A stretch of 17,918 nucleotides of DNA, taken from DASUXA01 sp036378155. GTDB lineage: Bacteria; Actinomycetota; Actinomycetes; Mycobacteriales; Micromonosporaceae. The stretch is from assembly GCA_036378155.1 (NCBI GenBank), contig DASUXA010000019.1, positions 1 through 17,918 of the forward strand. Direction: 5' to 3'. The notes under the pieces were generated by a model that saw nothing but the letters and a program-made list of their open reading frames with translations, made no database searches and had not been told where the DNA came from. Each line of letters starts with the position of its first letter. Position 1 is the stretch's first letter. Positions 1 to 6,901 of this stretch are shown here, piece after piece. A program made the translations under genes and the position numbers.

Positions 1-36
1 GGCCCGCTCCGCTCCGGGCGGTCACGCTTGATCCCT

Positions 37-197
37 GCGCGGCGCGGCCCGCCCCCGACCTGACAGGCGGGCGAATCACCCGAAGCGTCAAGCTCACTGC
101 CGCGCGACGCGGCCCGCCCCCGACCTGACAGGCGGGCGAATCACCCGAAGCGTCAAGCTCACTGCCGCGCGGCGCGGCCCGCCCCCGACCTGACAGG
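37..197. repeat. 65-bp tandem direct repeat, about 2.5 copies
   Basis: The block GCGCGGCCCGCC...CCTGACAGG recurs with a period of exactly 65 bp (the CGACCTGACAGG core begins at 56, 121 and 186). Two units are complete and differ at only about one base (A at 107). The third breaks off right after CCTGACAGG at 197. Each complete unit holds a 7-bp inverted repeat (GCCCGCC/GGCGGGC, for example 47-53 with 66-72) around a CCTGACAGG core, so each could fold as a hairpin. Sequence just upstream of 37 looks like a decayed further copy. The units are directly abutting with no unique spacers. No coding frame with convincing composition crosses them. Confidence 0.85.
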
Positions 198-378
198 TAT
201 GCGCCTCACCCCACGCGCGCACGGCGGGTCGCGTTCCGGCTTCACAACCGTGGTGATGTACGCACATCACCAGCGTTGTGCGGTTCAGCGAGATCGCGTC
301 GTCGCCGAGGGCGGGAAGAGCCCGCCGCCCAGACGGGCTCGACGTGCGGGTCGGCGGGGCGGGCGGACGGGGCGTCCG
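198..378. other. non-coding stretch downstream of the cold-shock gene
   Basis: I see no supportable gene here. Open frames crossing it are low-complexity, Arg/Gly-rich shadows. It holds the near-palindrome at 243-280 and a small GGCGGG/CCCGCC hairpin near 311-327 that could help end transcription of the cold-shock gene, whose stop codon is at 379-381 on the minus strand. No T-run follows that hairpin, so a terminator call is weak. Confidence 0.5.
243..280. repeat. 38-bp near-palindrome
   Basis: The arms CACAAC-CG-TGGTGATGT and ACATCACCA-GC-GTTGTG flank a 4-base loop (ACGC, 260-263). Fifteen of 17 positions pair, and the two mismatches are adjacent (249/250 against 273/274). It could be a two-part dyad operator or a bidirectional transcription stop. 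Its AT content is higher than its surroundings, which suits a protein-binding dyad. No gene start lies close enough to assign it. Confidence 0.6.
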
Positions 379-765
379 TCAGGTTTCGAGTTCGCGGGCG
401 ACGGCGTGGACGACCTCGGCGACCGTGCGCGCGGTCTTCTTGTCGGGGAAGCGACCGCGCCGCAGCTCGGGCTGGACCTTCGCCTCGAGGAGCTTGATCA
501 TGTCCTCGATCAGACCGTGCAACTCCTCGGCTGGACGTCGGCGCAGCTCCGCGATGGACGGCGGCGCCTCGAGCAGCTTCACCTGCAGCGCCTGGTTGCC
601 CTTGCGGCTTTCGACCACGCCGAACTCGACGCGCTGACCGGGCTTCAGGGCGGTCACCCCGGTCGGCAACGCGGCCTTGTGTACGAAGACGTCACCACCG
701 TCGTCACGGGTCAGGAAGCCGAATCCCTTGTCCGTGTCGTACCACTTGACTCGACCCGTAGGCAC
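379..765 (-). CDS. cold-shock domain protein with C-terminal helical extension
   Basis: A 128-residue protein. Residues 1-70 form a cold-shock (OB-fold) nucleic-acid-binding domain: GRVKWYDTDKGFGFL carries the RNP1-like KGFGF motif and DVFVHK is the RNP2-like motif. Residues 71-128 are a charged, probably helical tail not present in the usual 67-residue CspA type. Such tailed proteins are known in actinobacteria (M. tuberculosis CspB is similar in length). The expected role is single-stranded RNA/DNA binding and RNA chaperoning in the cytoplasm. I chose the GTG at 765 because the domain starts there (VPTGRVKW) and GGGGAT lies just upstream; the frame stays open further up to 843 with no homologous-looking residues. 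It lies 52 bp after the HAD gene on the same strand and has its own candidate promoter at 815-843. Confidence 0.9.
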   Translation of the reverse strand: MPTGRVKWYDTDKGFGFLTRDDGGDVFVHKAALPTGVTALKPGQRVEFGVVESRKGNQALQVKLLEAPPSIAELRRRPAEELHGLIEDMIKLLEAKVQPELRRGRFPDKKTARTVAEVVHAVARELET

Positions 766-814
766 GCTGATCCCCAGTCCACGTTGTCCGCGTCGCGCCG
801 TCGCGACCCACACC

Positions 815-843
815 AGGCTAACGATCTGTGGCGGCGGTCCCAA
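815..843 (-). promoter_or_regulatory. candidate promoter of the cold-shock gene
   Basis: Read on the minus strand, TTGGGA (838-843) is followed after 17 bp by TAGCCT (815-820). These match a housekeeping-sigma -35 at 4 of 6 positions and the TANNNT -10 pattern. The -10 box contains the stop codon of the HAD gene. Transcription from here would give a leader of roughly 40 nt before the GTG at 765, long enough for the GGGGAT ribosome site. Predicted only from spacing and sequence. Confidence 0.45.
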
Positions 844-1498
844 CTCCGATCCGCTCCCCCGGTACCCACCGGGCGAACCACTCGCCGAACCCGGTCAGGT
901 CGCCGAGCACCACCTCGGCACCGGCCGCCGCCAACTCACCGGCGGTACACGGACCGGTCGCCACCGCGACCGCCGTCACAGCGGACACTTCGGGTCGCCC
1001 AGCGACACGGTCGGCGGGCAGGCTCGCGGCGCGGGCAGCCGCGACGTCGGCGACGTGGTCGCCGACGTACGCCCTCGCCCGGTACCGCCGCAGCGCCGCC
1101 GCCTTCCCGTCGCCCCACGCCAGTCCGACCAGCTCGATGCCGGTCAGCCCGAGATGGTCGAGGTGCAGCCGCGCCATCGCCGGGTGCTTCGCGGTGACCA
1201 CCACCACCGACCCGCCGGCTGCCCGTACCGTCCTGATCGCTTCGTACGCTCCGGGCAGCGGCACCGTCGGCTCGATCGCGTACCTCGGGTACAGCTCGCG
1301 GTACAGCGCGGTCATGGCGGGCACCTGCTCAGCCGGGTACCACCGGGCGATCTCCTGCTCCAGCGGCGGACCGAGCCGGGTCACCGCGGCGTCGGCGTCG
1401 ATGGGCACGCCGGTACGCGCCGACAGCTCCCGATAGGTCGCGGCGATCCCGGGGCGGGAGTCGACCAGCGTCATGTCGAGGTCGAACCCGACCGTCAG
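818..1498 (-). CDS. HAD-family hydrolase, phosphoglycolate-phosphatase-like
   Basis: A haloacid-dehalogenase fold phosphatase of about 226 residues. Motif I is DLDMT (nucleophile Asp and acid/base Asp), motif II is the Thr of VVVVTAK, motif III the Lys of GDGK, and motif IV GDHVAD binds magnesium. A small helical cap fits the stretch between motifs I and II. The expected role is hydrolysis of a small phosphate ester in the cytoplasm; the substrate cannot be told. The first ATG (1474) lies two codons after the second catalytic Asp, so a start there would delete the nucleophile. No ATG, GTG or TTG exists upstream in frame before a stop. CTG at 1498 (product LTVGFDLDMTLVDS) is the best match to the start of related proteins as I remember them, though without a clear ribosome site. 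It lies 37 bp after a small gene (1536-1751) on the same strand. Confidence 0.8.
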   Translation of the reverse strand: MTVGFDLDMTLVDSRPGIAATYRELSARTGVPIDADAAVTRLGPPLEQEIARWYPAEQVPAMTALYRELYPRYAIEPTVPLPGAYEAIRTVRAAGGSVVVVTAKHPAMARLHLDHLGLTGIELVGLAWGDGKAAALRRYRARAYVGDHVADVAAARAASLPADRVAGRPEVSAVTAVAVATGPCTAGELAAAGAEVVLGDLTGFGEWFARWVPGERIGVGTAATDR

Positions 1499-1535
1499 CG
1501 GTACCGGGACAGCGGCGGGCGAACCGGACAGCGGG

Positions 1536-1751
1536 CTATGCCCCGGAGGAGGACGGGGTGCGGTCGCCGCCCCCGGTGTATGTGATCTGCGACAACGGCA
1601 GCGGGAACTGAAGGTCGTCGCCGAACGGCGACGCCGCGCCAGCGCGATCGAAGGCGAATTCGGTCACCGGCAGACGCCCAGCCTTGACCACCTGGGAGCG
1701 GCTACGCTCCGCCTGAGCGCCGGCCTTGTCCGGCGATGCCGAGGACGCCAT
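1536..1751 (-). CDS. small conserved-looking hypothetical protein, 71 aa
   Basis: I do not recognise a named family. The product is hydrophilic with a Lys/Arg/Ser-rich N-terminus (RSRSQVVKAGRLPVTEFAF) and a core, SPFGDDLQFPLPLSQITY, that looks like a folded or binding motif rather than random shadow translation. There is no signal peptide or membrane segment. Start support is strong: GGAGGG lies 6 bp upstream of the ATG at 1751. It is divergent from the helicase-associated gene (138 bp apart) and probably co-transcribed with the HAD gene. Its position matches, from memory, that of the small gene Rv0863 beside Rv0862c in M. tuberculosis. That would make it a synteny partner of the helicase module; this is inference. 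Confidence 0.7.
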   Translation of the reverse strand: MASSASPDKAGAQAERSRSQVVKAGRLPVTEFAFDRAGAASPFGDDLQFPLPLSQITYTGGGDRTPSSSGA

Positions 1752-1874
1752 GCTCGACCCTCCATGAGGATGACTGTCGGGGTACCTGAGATCAGTCTCG
1801 CACATCGACGGAGGGCGGCCCGGACGCGCGGGTACCCGACGATCGCGCATGCGGCTATCCGGCCCGCCGCCCGC

Positions 1875-1880
1875 TAGCGT
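1875..1880 (+). promoter_or_regulatory. -10 box candidate for the helicase-associated gene
   Basis: TAGCGT fits TANNNT and ends 9 bp before the ATG at 1890. A transcript starting 6-7 bp downstream would have a leader of about 3 nt. This fits the lack of any good ribosome-binding site in front of that ATG. No clear -35 box. Confidence 0.35.
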
Positions 1881-1889
1881 TGAACGACG

Positions 1890-4289
1890 ATGGCCACCAC
1901 ACTCGCCGACCACCTGCGGGCACTGCCCGACCATGATCTCGGCACCCTGCTCCGGCAGCGACCCGACCTGGTCGTACCGGTACCGGCGGATGTCTCCACG
2001 CTCGCCGCGCGGGCGCAGTCGCGCCTGTCCGTGGCGCGCGCGCTGGACGGTCTCGACCGGTTCACCCTGGAGGTCCTCGACGGGCTCCGACTGAGCCGGG
2101 ACGCGGACGGGCAGACCGCGTCGATGGGCACGCTGCTGTCGATGACGTCCGTGGGCGACAAGGCACCGGACGCGGGGCAGGTTCGCGCCGCCGTGCGCAG
2201 GCTGGTCGACCTGGCGGTGGTGTACGGACCGGACGACGCGATGCACATCGTGCCGGGCGTCGACGAGGTCTGCTCGCCGTACCCGGCGGGGCTCGGTCGA
2301 CCCGCCGCCAGCCTCGACGCCGGGGTCGGCGCGTTGTGCGCGGACGCGGCGGGGCTACGCCGGACGGTACTCGCCGCGCCGCCGGCGGCACGTGCCGTCC
2401 TGGACCGGTTGGCGGTCGGGCCACCGCTCGGGTCGGTCACCCCCGGCGTACTCGCCGACCCCGACTCGCCGGTGGGCTGGCTGGTCAGCCATCAACTGCT
2501 GGTACCGGTCACCAACGACGCGGTCGAACTGCCCCGCGAGGTCGGTCTGCTGCTGCGCCGGCGATCCGGCGGTGGACCGCTGGGTCACCTGCACCCGACC
2601 GCGCCCGAGCCGGAAGTCGCGGTACGCGAGCCGAAAGTCGCCGACTCGGCTGGCGCCGGGCAGGCGATGGAGGTGGTCCGGCAGGTCGAGGCGCTGCTCG
2701 AGGAGATCGCGGCGCAGCCGCCGGTCGCGCTGCGCGTCGGCGGGCTGGGGGTACGCGACCTGAAGCGGCTGTCCCGGGCGGTGAACCTGCCCGACTCGAC
2801 CGTCGCGGTACTGCTGGAGGTCGCCGTCGCCGCCGGGCTGCTGGCGATCGACGAGGCGGGTACCGGCGAGTCCGGTTATCTGCCGACCGTCGCGTACGAC
2901 GCCTGGCGGGTGGAGTCGCTGCCGGTCAGGTGGGTACGGCTGGCTCGGGCGTACCTCGCGATGCCCCGCCAGCCGGGGCTCGTCGGTCGGCGTGACGAGC
3001 GGGACCGCCCGATCGCTGCGCTGTCCACGGAGGTACGCCGGATCAACGCGCCGGGGATCCGGCTCGCCGCGCTGCGGGTACTGGCGGACGCCCCGCCGGG
3101 CGGAGCGGTGAGCGGCGACGACGTGCTCGCCACGCTCGCCTGGCACGCGCCTCGGCGGTACCCGTGGCACCCCGGCGGCCCGGAGTCGGCGCGCACCGAA
3201 CAGGTCCGCTGGGCGCTCGCCGAGGCGGCGCTGCTCGGGCTGACCGGACTGGGCGCGCTCACCGGGTACGCCCGACTGCTGCTCGCCGAGGTGACCGGCG
3301 CGCACGACGAGAACGCCGACCCGCTGGGCATCCTCGCCGACCCGGACGACCGTCGGGTACCCGGCTGTGTCGTCGCGCTGGACGCGCTGCTACCCGCCCC
3401 GGTGGACCACGTGCTCATCCAGGCCGACCTGACCGTTGTGGTACCGGGACCGCCCGAGCCCACCCTGGCGAGCGAGTTGGCGCTGGTCGCCGACCCGGAG
3501 TCGGCGGGCGGGGCGAGCGTGTACCGGGTGACGCCGGACAGCGTCCGGCGCGCTCTGGACGCCGGGTACCTCGCGGCGGACCTGCACAAACTGTTCGCGC
3601 GCCGGTCCCGGACCCCGGTACCTCAGGCGCTGAGCTACCTGGTCGACGACGTGGCGCGCCGGCACGGCGGGTTGCGTGCCGGGTCGGCAGGCGGGTACCT
3701 GCGCTGCGAGGACGAGGCGCTGCTCACCGAACTGATCGCCGACCGCCGCGTCGCACCGCTGCAGTTGCGGCGGCTCGCGCCGACCGTGGTGATCTCGCCG
3801 TACTCCCCGGGTCGGATGCTCACCGCGCTGCGCGACGCCGGCTACGCGCCGGTCCCCGAGGACGCGTCGGGCGCGGCGGTGCTGACCCGTCCGAAGGTCC
3901 GCCGCGCCGCCGCCCGCCCCGCGCTGGACACCCCCGTCGTGGACCCGGTCGCGCCGAAGTTGACCGGCGCCCGGCTCGCCGGTCTCGTCGAAGAGATCCG
4001 TCGCGGCGACGCCGCCGCCCGCGCGGCCCGGCGCGCGCCGGTCAGCGTGCGTACCGTCAGCCGCGATCCGCAGGCGCACAGCGAGGCGCTGGCGATCCTG
4101 CAACAGGCGGTGCGGGACCGGAAGCGGGTGTGGGTCGGGTACGTCGACGCGCACGGCTCCCCCGTGTCTCGGCTGGTACGGCCCGTGTCGATGGGCGCGG
4201 GTTTCCTGCGCGCCGAGGACGAGCGGTCGGAGACGGTACACACGTTCGCGCTGCACCGGATCACCGCCGCGCAACTCGCCGAGGAGTGA
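1890..4289 (+). CDS. helicase-associated protein, partner of XPB helicase
   Basis: A 799-residue cytoplasmic protein of the actinobacterial helicase-associated family (the Rv0862c type). The N-terminus (LADHLRALPDHDLGTLLRQR..., residues 5-70) is the characteristic opening of this family. Residues about 505-650 (DHVLIQADLTVVVPG ... LAPTVVISPYSP) correspond to the region annotated as an XPB-type helicase C-terminal or damage-recognition-like domain. Residues about 738-799 (RKRVWVGYVDAHG ... VHTFALHRITAAQLAEE) resemble a WYL-like ligand or nucleic-acid-sensing domain. There are no Walker motifs, so it is not itself an ATPase. In related genomes this gene usually neighbours the XPB helicase, which here starts at 5238 on the same strand after two inserted opposite-strand genes. 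The role in DNA repair or transcription is inferred from the partner. Its stop is 6 bp from the convergent stop of the next gene. Confidence 0.88.
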   Translation: MATTLADHLRALPDHDLGTLLRQRPDLVVPVPADVSTLAARAQSRLSVARALDGLDRFTLEVLDGLRLSRDADGQTASMGTLLSMTSVGDKAPDAGQVRAAVRRLVDLAVVYGPDDAMHIVPGVDEVCSPYPAGLGRPAASLDAGVGALCADAAGLRRTVLAAPPAARAVLDRLAVGPPLGSVTPGVLADPDSPVGWLVSHQLLVPVTNDAVELPREVGLLLRRRSGGGPLGHLHPTAPEPEVAVREPKVADSAGAGQAMEVVRQVEALLEEIAAQPPVALRVGGLGVRDLKRLSRAVNLPDSTVAVLLEVAVAAGLLAIDEAGTGESGYLPTVAYDAWRVESLPVRWVRLARAYLAMPRQPGLVGRRDERDRPIAALSTEVRRINAPGIRLAALRVLADAPPGGAVSGDDVLATLAWHAPRRYPWHPGGPESARTEQVRWALAEAALLGLTGLGALTGYARLLLAEVTGAHDENADPLGILADPDDRRVPGCVVALDALLPAPVDHVLIQADLTVVVPGPPEPTLASELALVADPESAGGASVYRVTPDSVRRALDAGYLAADLHKLFARRSRTPVPQALSYLVDDVARRHGGLRAGSAGGYLRCEDEALLTELIADRRVAPLQLRRLAPTVVISPYSPGRMLTALRDAGYAPVPEDASGAAVLTRPKVRRAAARPALDTPVVDPVAPKLTGARLAGLVEEIRRGDAAARAARRAPVSVRTVSRDPQAHSEALAILQQAVRDRKRVWVGYVDAHGSPVSRLVRPVSMGAGFLRAEDERSETVHTFALHRITAAQLAEE

Positions 4290-4295
4290 CCCCGT

Positions 4296-4613
4296 TCAGC
4301 GCCCGGCGCGGAACGCGCCGACCAGCGACACCACGAGCAGCAGTGCGAACGCCGATCCGATCGACTCGCCTGCGGCGTCGGGCAGTTCCCGGTGCAGCAC
4401 CCGCCACGCCACGAAGAACCAGGCGACGAGCGCGACACCGACCGTGCCGCCGATCCACGCCGCGCGCCGGCCCCGCCAGATTGTCGGCGCGGGCGGCTCT
4501 CTGCCGTCGGGACCGTCGGATTCCGCTGCCGCGTCCCCCGGCGTGCCGTTCGCCGTGCCCCCCGGCGCGCTGTTCACCGTGCCCCGCGCTCGCGGCGGAT
4601 TGTCGGTCGCCAA
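4296..4613 (-). CDS. small two-helix membrane protein, paralog A
   Basis: A 105-residue product with a hydrophilic, Gly/Pro/Asp-rich N-terminal half (about residues 1-50) and two predicted membrane helices (52-73, rich in Ala/Val/Trp/Phe, and 83-101). The second helix carries the pattern DAxGExxGxxFALLxVVSxVGAxR, shared almost exactly with the neighbour at 4739-5077, so the two are tandem paralogs. I place the start at TTG 4613 because GGGGAGGGGG lies about 6 bp upstream, whereas the in-frame ATG at 4655 has no ribosome site. There is no signal peptide, and the function is unknown. It converges on the helicase-associated gene with a 6-bp gap. Confidence 0.7.
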   Translation of the reverse strand: MATDNPPRARGTVNSAPGGTANGTPGDAAAESDGPDGREPPAPTIWRGRRAAWIGGTVGVALVAWFFVAWRVLHRELPDAAGESIGSAFALLLVVSLVGAFRAGR

Positions 4614-4738
4614 GATGCGCCCCCTCCCCGTGTCGCTCGCCTTCCAGCGTGGCATCCCGGATCAACGGGTTAACAGGTCGCGATCGGCGATTCCGGGTGG
4701 AATCCGGGCCGGGGCACCCGGGGTCTCGGGGTCGACGG
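4614..4738 (-). other. spacer between the two membrane-protein paralogs
   Basis: These 125 bp contain the purine-rich ribosome site for the TTG at 4613 and a 6-bp inverted repeat GATTCC-GGGT-GGAATC (4689-4704). No convincing -10/-35 pair was found. The spacer may hold the terminator of paralog B and the promoter of paralog A, but the sequence does not settle this. Confidence 0.35.
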
Positions 4739-5077
4739 TCAATCCGGGCGGCGACCGCCGCTCCTGCTGCGCGCGGCGCCCACCACCGACACCACGATCA
4801 ACAGGGCGAAGCCGACACCGAGCGCCTCGCCCAGAGCGTCGCCGGCTCTGGTGCCCATCACCAGGGCGGACAGGGCGAACCAGCCGCCTGCCAAGATCAC
4901 GACACCGACCAGGACGAGGACGAGAACCAACGACGACGGCCCCGTCGGGCCGGTGTCGTCGTCCAGGCGGCGGGACGCGTCGTCGGGCTCACCCGGCGCA
5001 TCCGCGCCGCGCAGGGCGTCGTCCGCCGGGTTGCGCGGCGCCGGCCATCCCGGTTGCTTGTCGGTGTGCGGAGTCAT
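4739..5077 (-). CDS. small two-helix membrane protein, paralog B
   Basis: A 112-residue product with an acidic, proline-rich N-terminal region (residues 1-48) followed by two membrane helices (about 49-73, starting SSLVLVLVLVGVVILAGGW, and 82-102). The second helix shares the DAxGExxGxxFALLxVVSxVGAxR pattern with the gene at 4296-4613. The start at 5077 is chosen because GGAG lies 7 bp upstream; the frame stays open to 5272 but the extra residues are Trp/Arg-rich and unlike a protein start. It is divergent from the XPB helicase (160 bp between the starts). The function is unknown. The acidic tail could be cytoplasmic and bind a partner, but nothing in the sequence proves that. Confidence 0.7.
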   Translation of the reverse strand: MTPHTDKQPGWPAPRNPADDALRGADAPGEPDDASRRLDDDTGPTGPSSLVLVLVLVGVVILAGGWFALSALVMGTRAGDALGEALGVGFALLIVVSVVGAARSRSGGRRPD

Positions 5078-5197
5078 GGGTGCGCTCCATCGACGATTCC
5101 ACGCACAAGAGTGCCTCCCCGCCCGGCGCGACCGCCACAGCCACATGGGCGGATGTCGGCGGCTGACCGTGCCAGACTGGAGAGTCGCCCTGGTGGC

Positions 5198-5217
5198 GCC
5201 CGCCGAGCCCGGCGGGC
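5198..5217 (+). promoter_or_regulatory. leader hairpin before the XPB ribosome site
   Basis: GCCCGCCG-AGCC-CGGCGGGC is a perfect 8-bp stem with a 4-base loop. It ends 7 bases before the GGAGGGAG ribosome-binding site (5225-5232) of the helicase gene. In an mRNA it would be stable and close enough to influence ribosome loading. Function inferred from position only. Confidence 0.4.
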
Positions 5218-5237
5218 CTGACGTGGAGGGAGCCGGC

Positions 5238-6881
5238 GTGACCGGTGGGCCGCTGATCGTCCAGTCGGACAAGACCCTGCTTCTGGAAGTCGATCATCCT
5301 GACGCGCTCGCCTGCCGGATGGCCATCGCGCCCTTCGCCGAGCTGGAACGCTCCCCGGAACACGTACACACCTACCGCCTCACCCCGCTCGGGCTGTGGA
5401 ACGCGCGGGCGGCGGGGCACGACGCCGAGTCGGTGGTCGACTCGCTGCTGCGGTTCTCGCGGTACCCGGTACCGCACGCGCTGCTGGTCGACGTCGCCGA
5501 GACGATGGACCGGTACGGGCGGCTGCAACTGCTCAACGACCCGGTACACGGTCTGGTGCTGCGCGGGCTGGACAAGGCGGTACTGGTCGAGGTCGCCAAG
5601 TCGAAGAAACTCGCCGGGATGCTCGGCGCGCGGATCGACGACGAGCTGATCGCGGTACACCCGTCCGAGCGCGGCCGGCTGAAGCAGGCGCTGCTGAAGC
5701 TGGGCTGGCCCGCCGAGGACCTCGCCGGGTACGTCGACGGCGAGGCGCACCCGATCCACCTGGTCGAAGACGGCTGGCACCTGCGGTCGTACCAGCGCGA
5801 AGCGGTGGACAGCTTCTGGGCCGGCGGGTCGGGCGTCGTGGTGCTGCCCTGCGGGGCGGGCAAGACCCTGGTCGGGGCCGCCGCGATGGCGGAGGCGAAG
5901 GCGACCACGCTGATCCTGGTGACCAACACGGTCGCCGGGCGGCAGTGGAAGCGCGAACTGATCGCCCGCACCTCGCTGACCGAGGACGAGATCGGCGAAT
6001 ACTCCGGCGAACGCAAGGAGATCCGCCCGGTCACCATCGCCACGTACCAGGTGCTCACCACCCGTCGCGGCGGCGCGTTCGCGCACCTCGACCTGTTCGG
6101 GGCGCGCGACTGGGGGCTGATCGTGTACGACGAGGTCCACCTTCTGCCGGCGCCGATCTTCCGGTTCACCGCCGACCTGCAGGCGCGCCGGCGGCTCGGG
6201 CTGACCGCCACGCTGGTCCGCGAAGACGGGCGCGAAGGCGACGTGTTCTCGCTGATCGGGCCGAAGCGGTACGACGCGCCGTGGAAAGACATCGAGGCGC
6301 AGGGCTGGATCGCGCCCGCCGAATGCGTCGAGGTGCGGGTCACGCTGACCGAGAGCGAACGGATGGCGTACGCCACCGCCGAGCCGGACGAACGCTACCG
6401 GGTCGCCTCGACCGCGCGCACGAAGCTGCCGGTGGTCGAGGCGCTGGTCAACCGGCACAAGGGCGACCAGGTGCTGATCATCGGCGGGTACATCGACCAG
6501 TTGCACCAACTGTCGGAGTACCTCGACGCGCCCGTGGTGCAGGGTTCGACCACGACGAAGGAACGCGAACGGCTGTTCGACGCGTTCCGTGCCGGCGAGG
6601 TGTCCACGCTGGTCATCTCGCGGGTCGGCAACTTCTCCATCGACCTGCCCGAGGCGGCGGTGGCGATCCAGGTGTCCGGCACGTTCGGCTCGCGGCAGGA
6701 GGAGGCGCAGCGGCTGGGACGGGTACTGCGCCCCAAGGCGGACGGTCGGCAGGCGCACTTCTACACGGTGGTCGCGCGGGACACGATCGACACCGAGTAC
6801 GCGGCGCACCGGCAGCGGTTCCTCGCCGAGCAGGGCTACGCGTACACCATCGTCGACGCCGACGACGTGCTGTACAGCTGA
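5238..6881 (+). CDS. ercc3: XPB/ERCC3-type DNA helicase
   Basis: A 547-residue superfamily 2 DNA helicase, the bacterial XPB (Rv0861c type). An N-terminal domain (about 1-170) precedes the ATPase core. Walker A is PCGAGKT (204-210), the DExH box is DEVH (298-301), the TAT of motif III is in GLTATL (321-326), the XPB-diagnostic RED motif is at 328-330, and motif VI is QRLGRVLRP (491-499). All key residues are present, so it should be an active ATP-dependent 3'-5' DNA translocase/helicase; the cellular role of bacterial XPB is still poorly defined. The GTG at 5238 is the start because GGAGGGAG lies 5 bp upstream and the protein begins TGGPLIVQSDKTLLLEVDHP as in relatives. The frame extends up to 4851 but that part is a shadow of the opposite-strand gene. 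Confidence 0.95.
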   Translation: MTGGPLIVQSDKTLLLEVDHPDALACRMAIAPFAELERSPEHVHTYRLTPLGLWNARAAGHDAESVVDSLLRFSRYPVPHALLVDVAETMDRYGRLQLLNDPVHGLVLRGLDKAVLVEVAKSKKLAGMLGARIDDELIAVHPSERGRLKQALLKLGWPAEDLAGYVDGEAHPIHLVEDGWHLRSYQREAVDSFWAGGSGVVVLPCGAGKTLVGAAAMAEAKATTLILVTNTVAGRQWKRELIARTSLTEDEIGEYSGERKEIRPVTIATYQVLTTRRGGAFAHLDLFGARDWGLIVYDEVHLLPAPIFRFTADLQARRRLGLTATLVREDGREGDVFSLIGPKRYDAPWKDIEAQGWIAPAECVEVRVTLTESERMAYATAEPDERYRVASTARTKLPVVEALVNRHKGDQVLIIGGYIDQLHQLSEYLDAPVVQGSTTTKERERLFDAFRAGEVSTLVISRVGNFSIDLPEAAVAIQVSGTFGSRQEEAQRLGRVLRPKADGRQAHFYTVVARDTIDTEYAAHRQRFLAEQGYAYTIVDADDVLYS

Positions 6882-6901
6882 GCGCGGGCGCGCCGGTGGA
6901 T

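Noticed and set aside
37..197. Possible CRISPR array
   Set aside because: Units of 65 bp abut directly with no unique spacers, and no cas-like gene is present.
1..378. tRNA or small RNA gene at the left edge
   Set aside because: No cloverleaf or conserved T-loop sequence (GGTTCAANNCC) could be found; only repeats and hairpins are visible.
766..843. Longer N-terminus for the cold-shock protein
   Set aside because: The 26 extra residues do not match the family, and GGGGAT is placed for the GTG at 765.
4663..4705. ECF-sigma-like promoter GGAAT...GTT upstream of paralog A
   Set aside because: The spacing is about 15 bp where the SigR-type pattern wants about 18, and the mRNA leader would be long.
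3164..5221. Long plus-strand open frame of 685 codons
   Set aside because: It is an Arg/Gly/Pro-rich shadow of the helicase-associated gene, has no domain and runs across opposite-strand genes.
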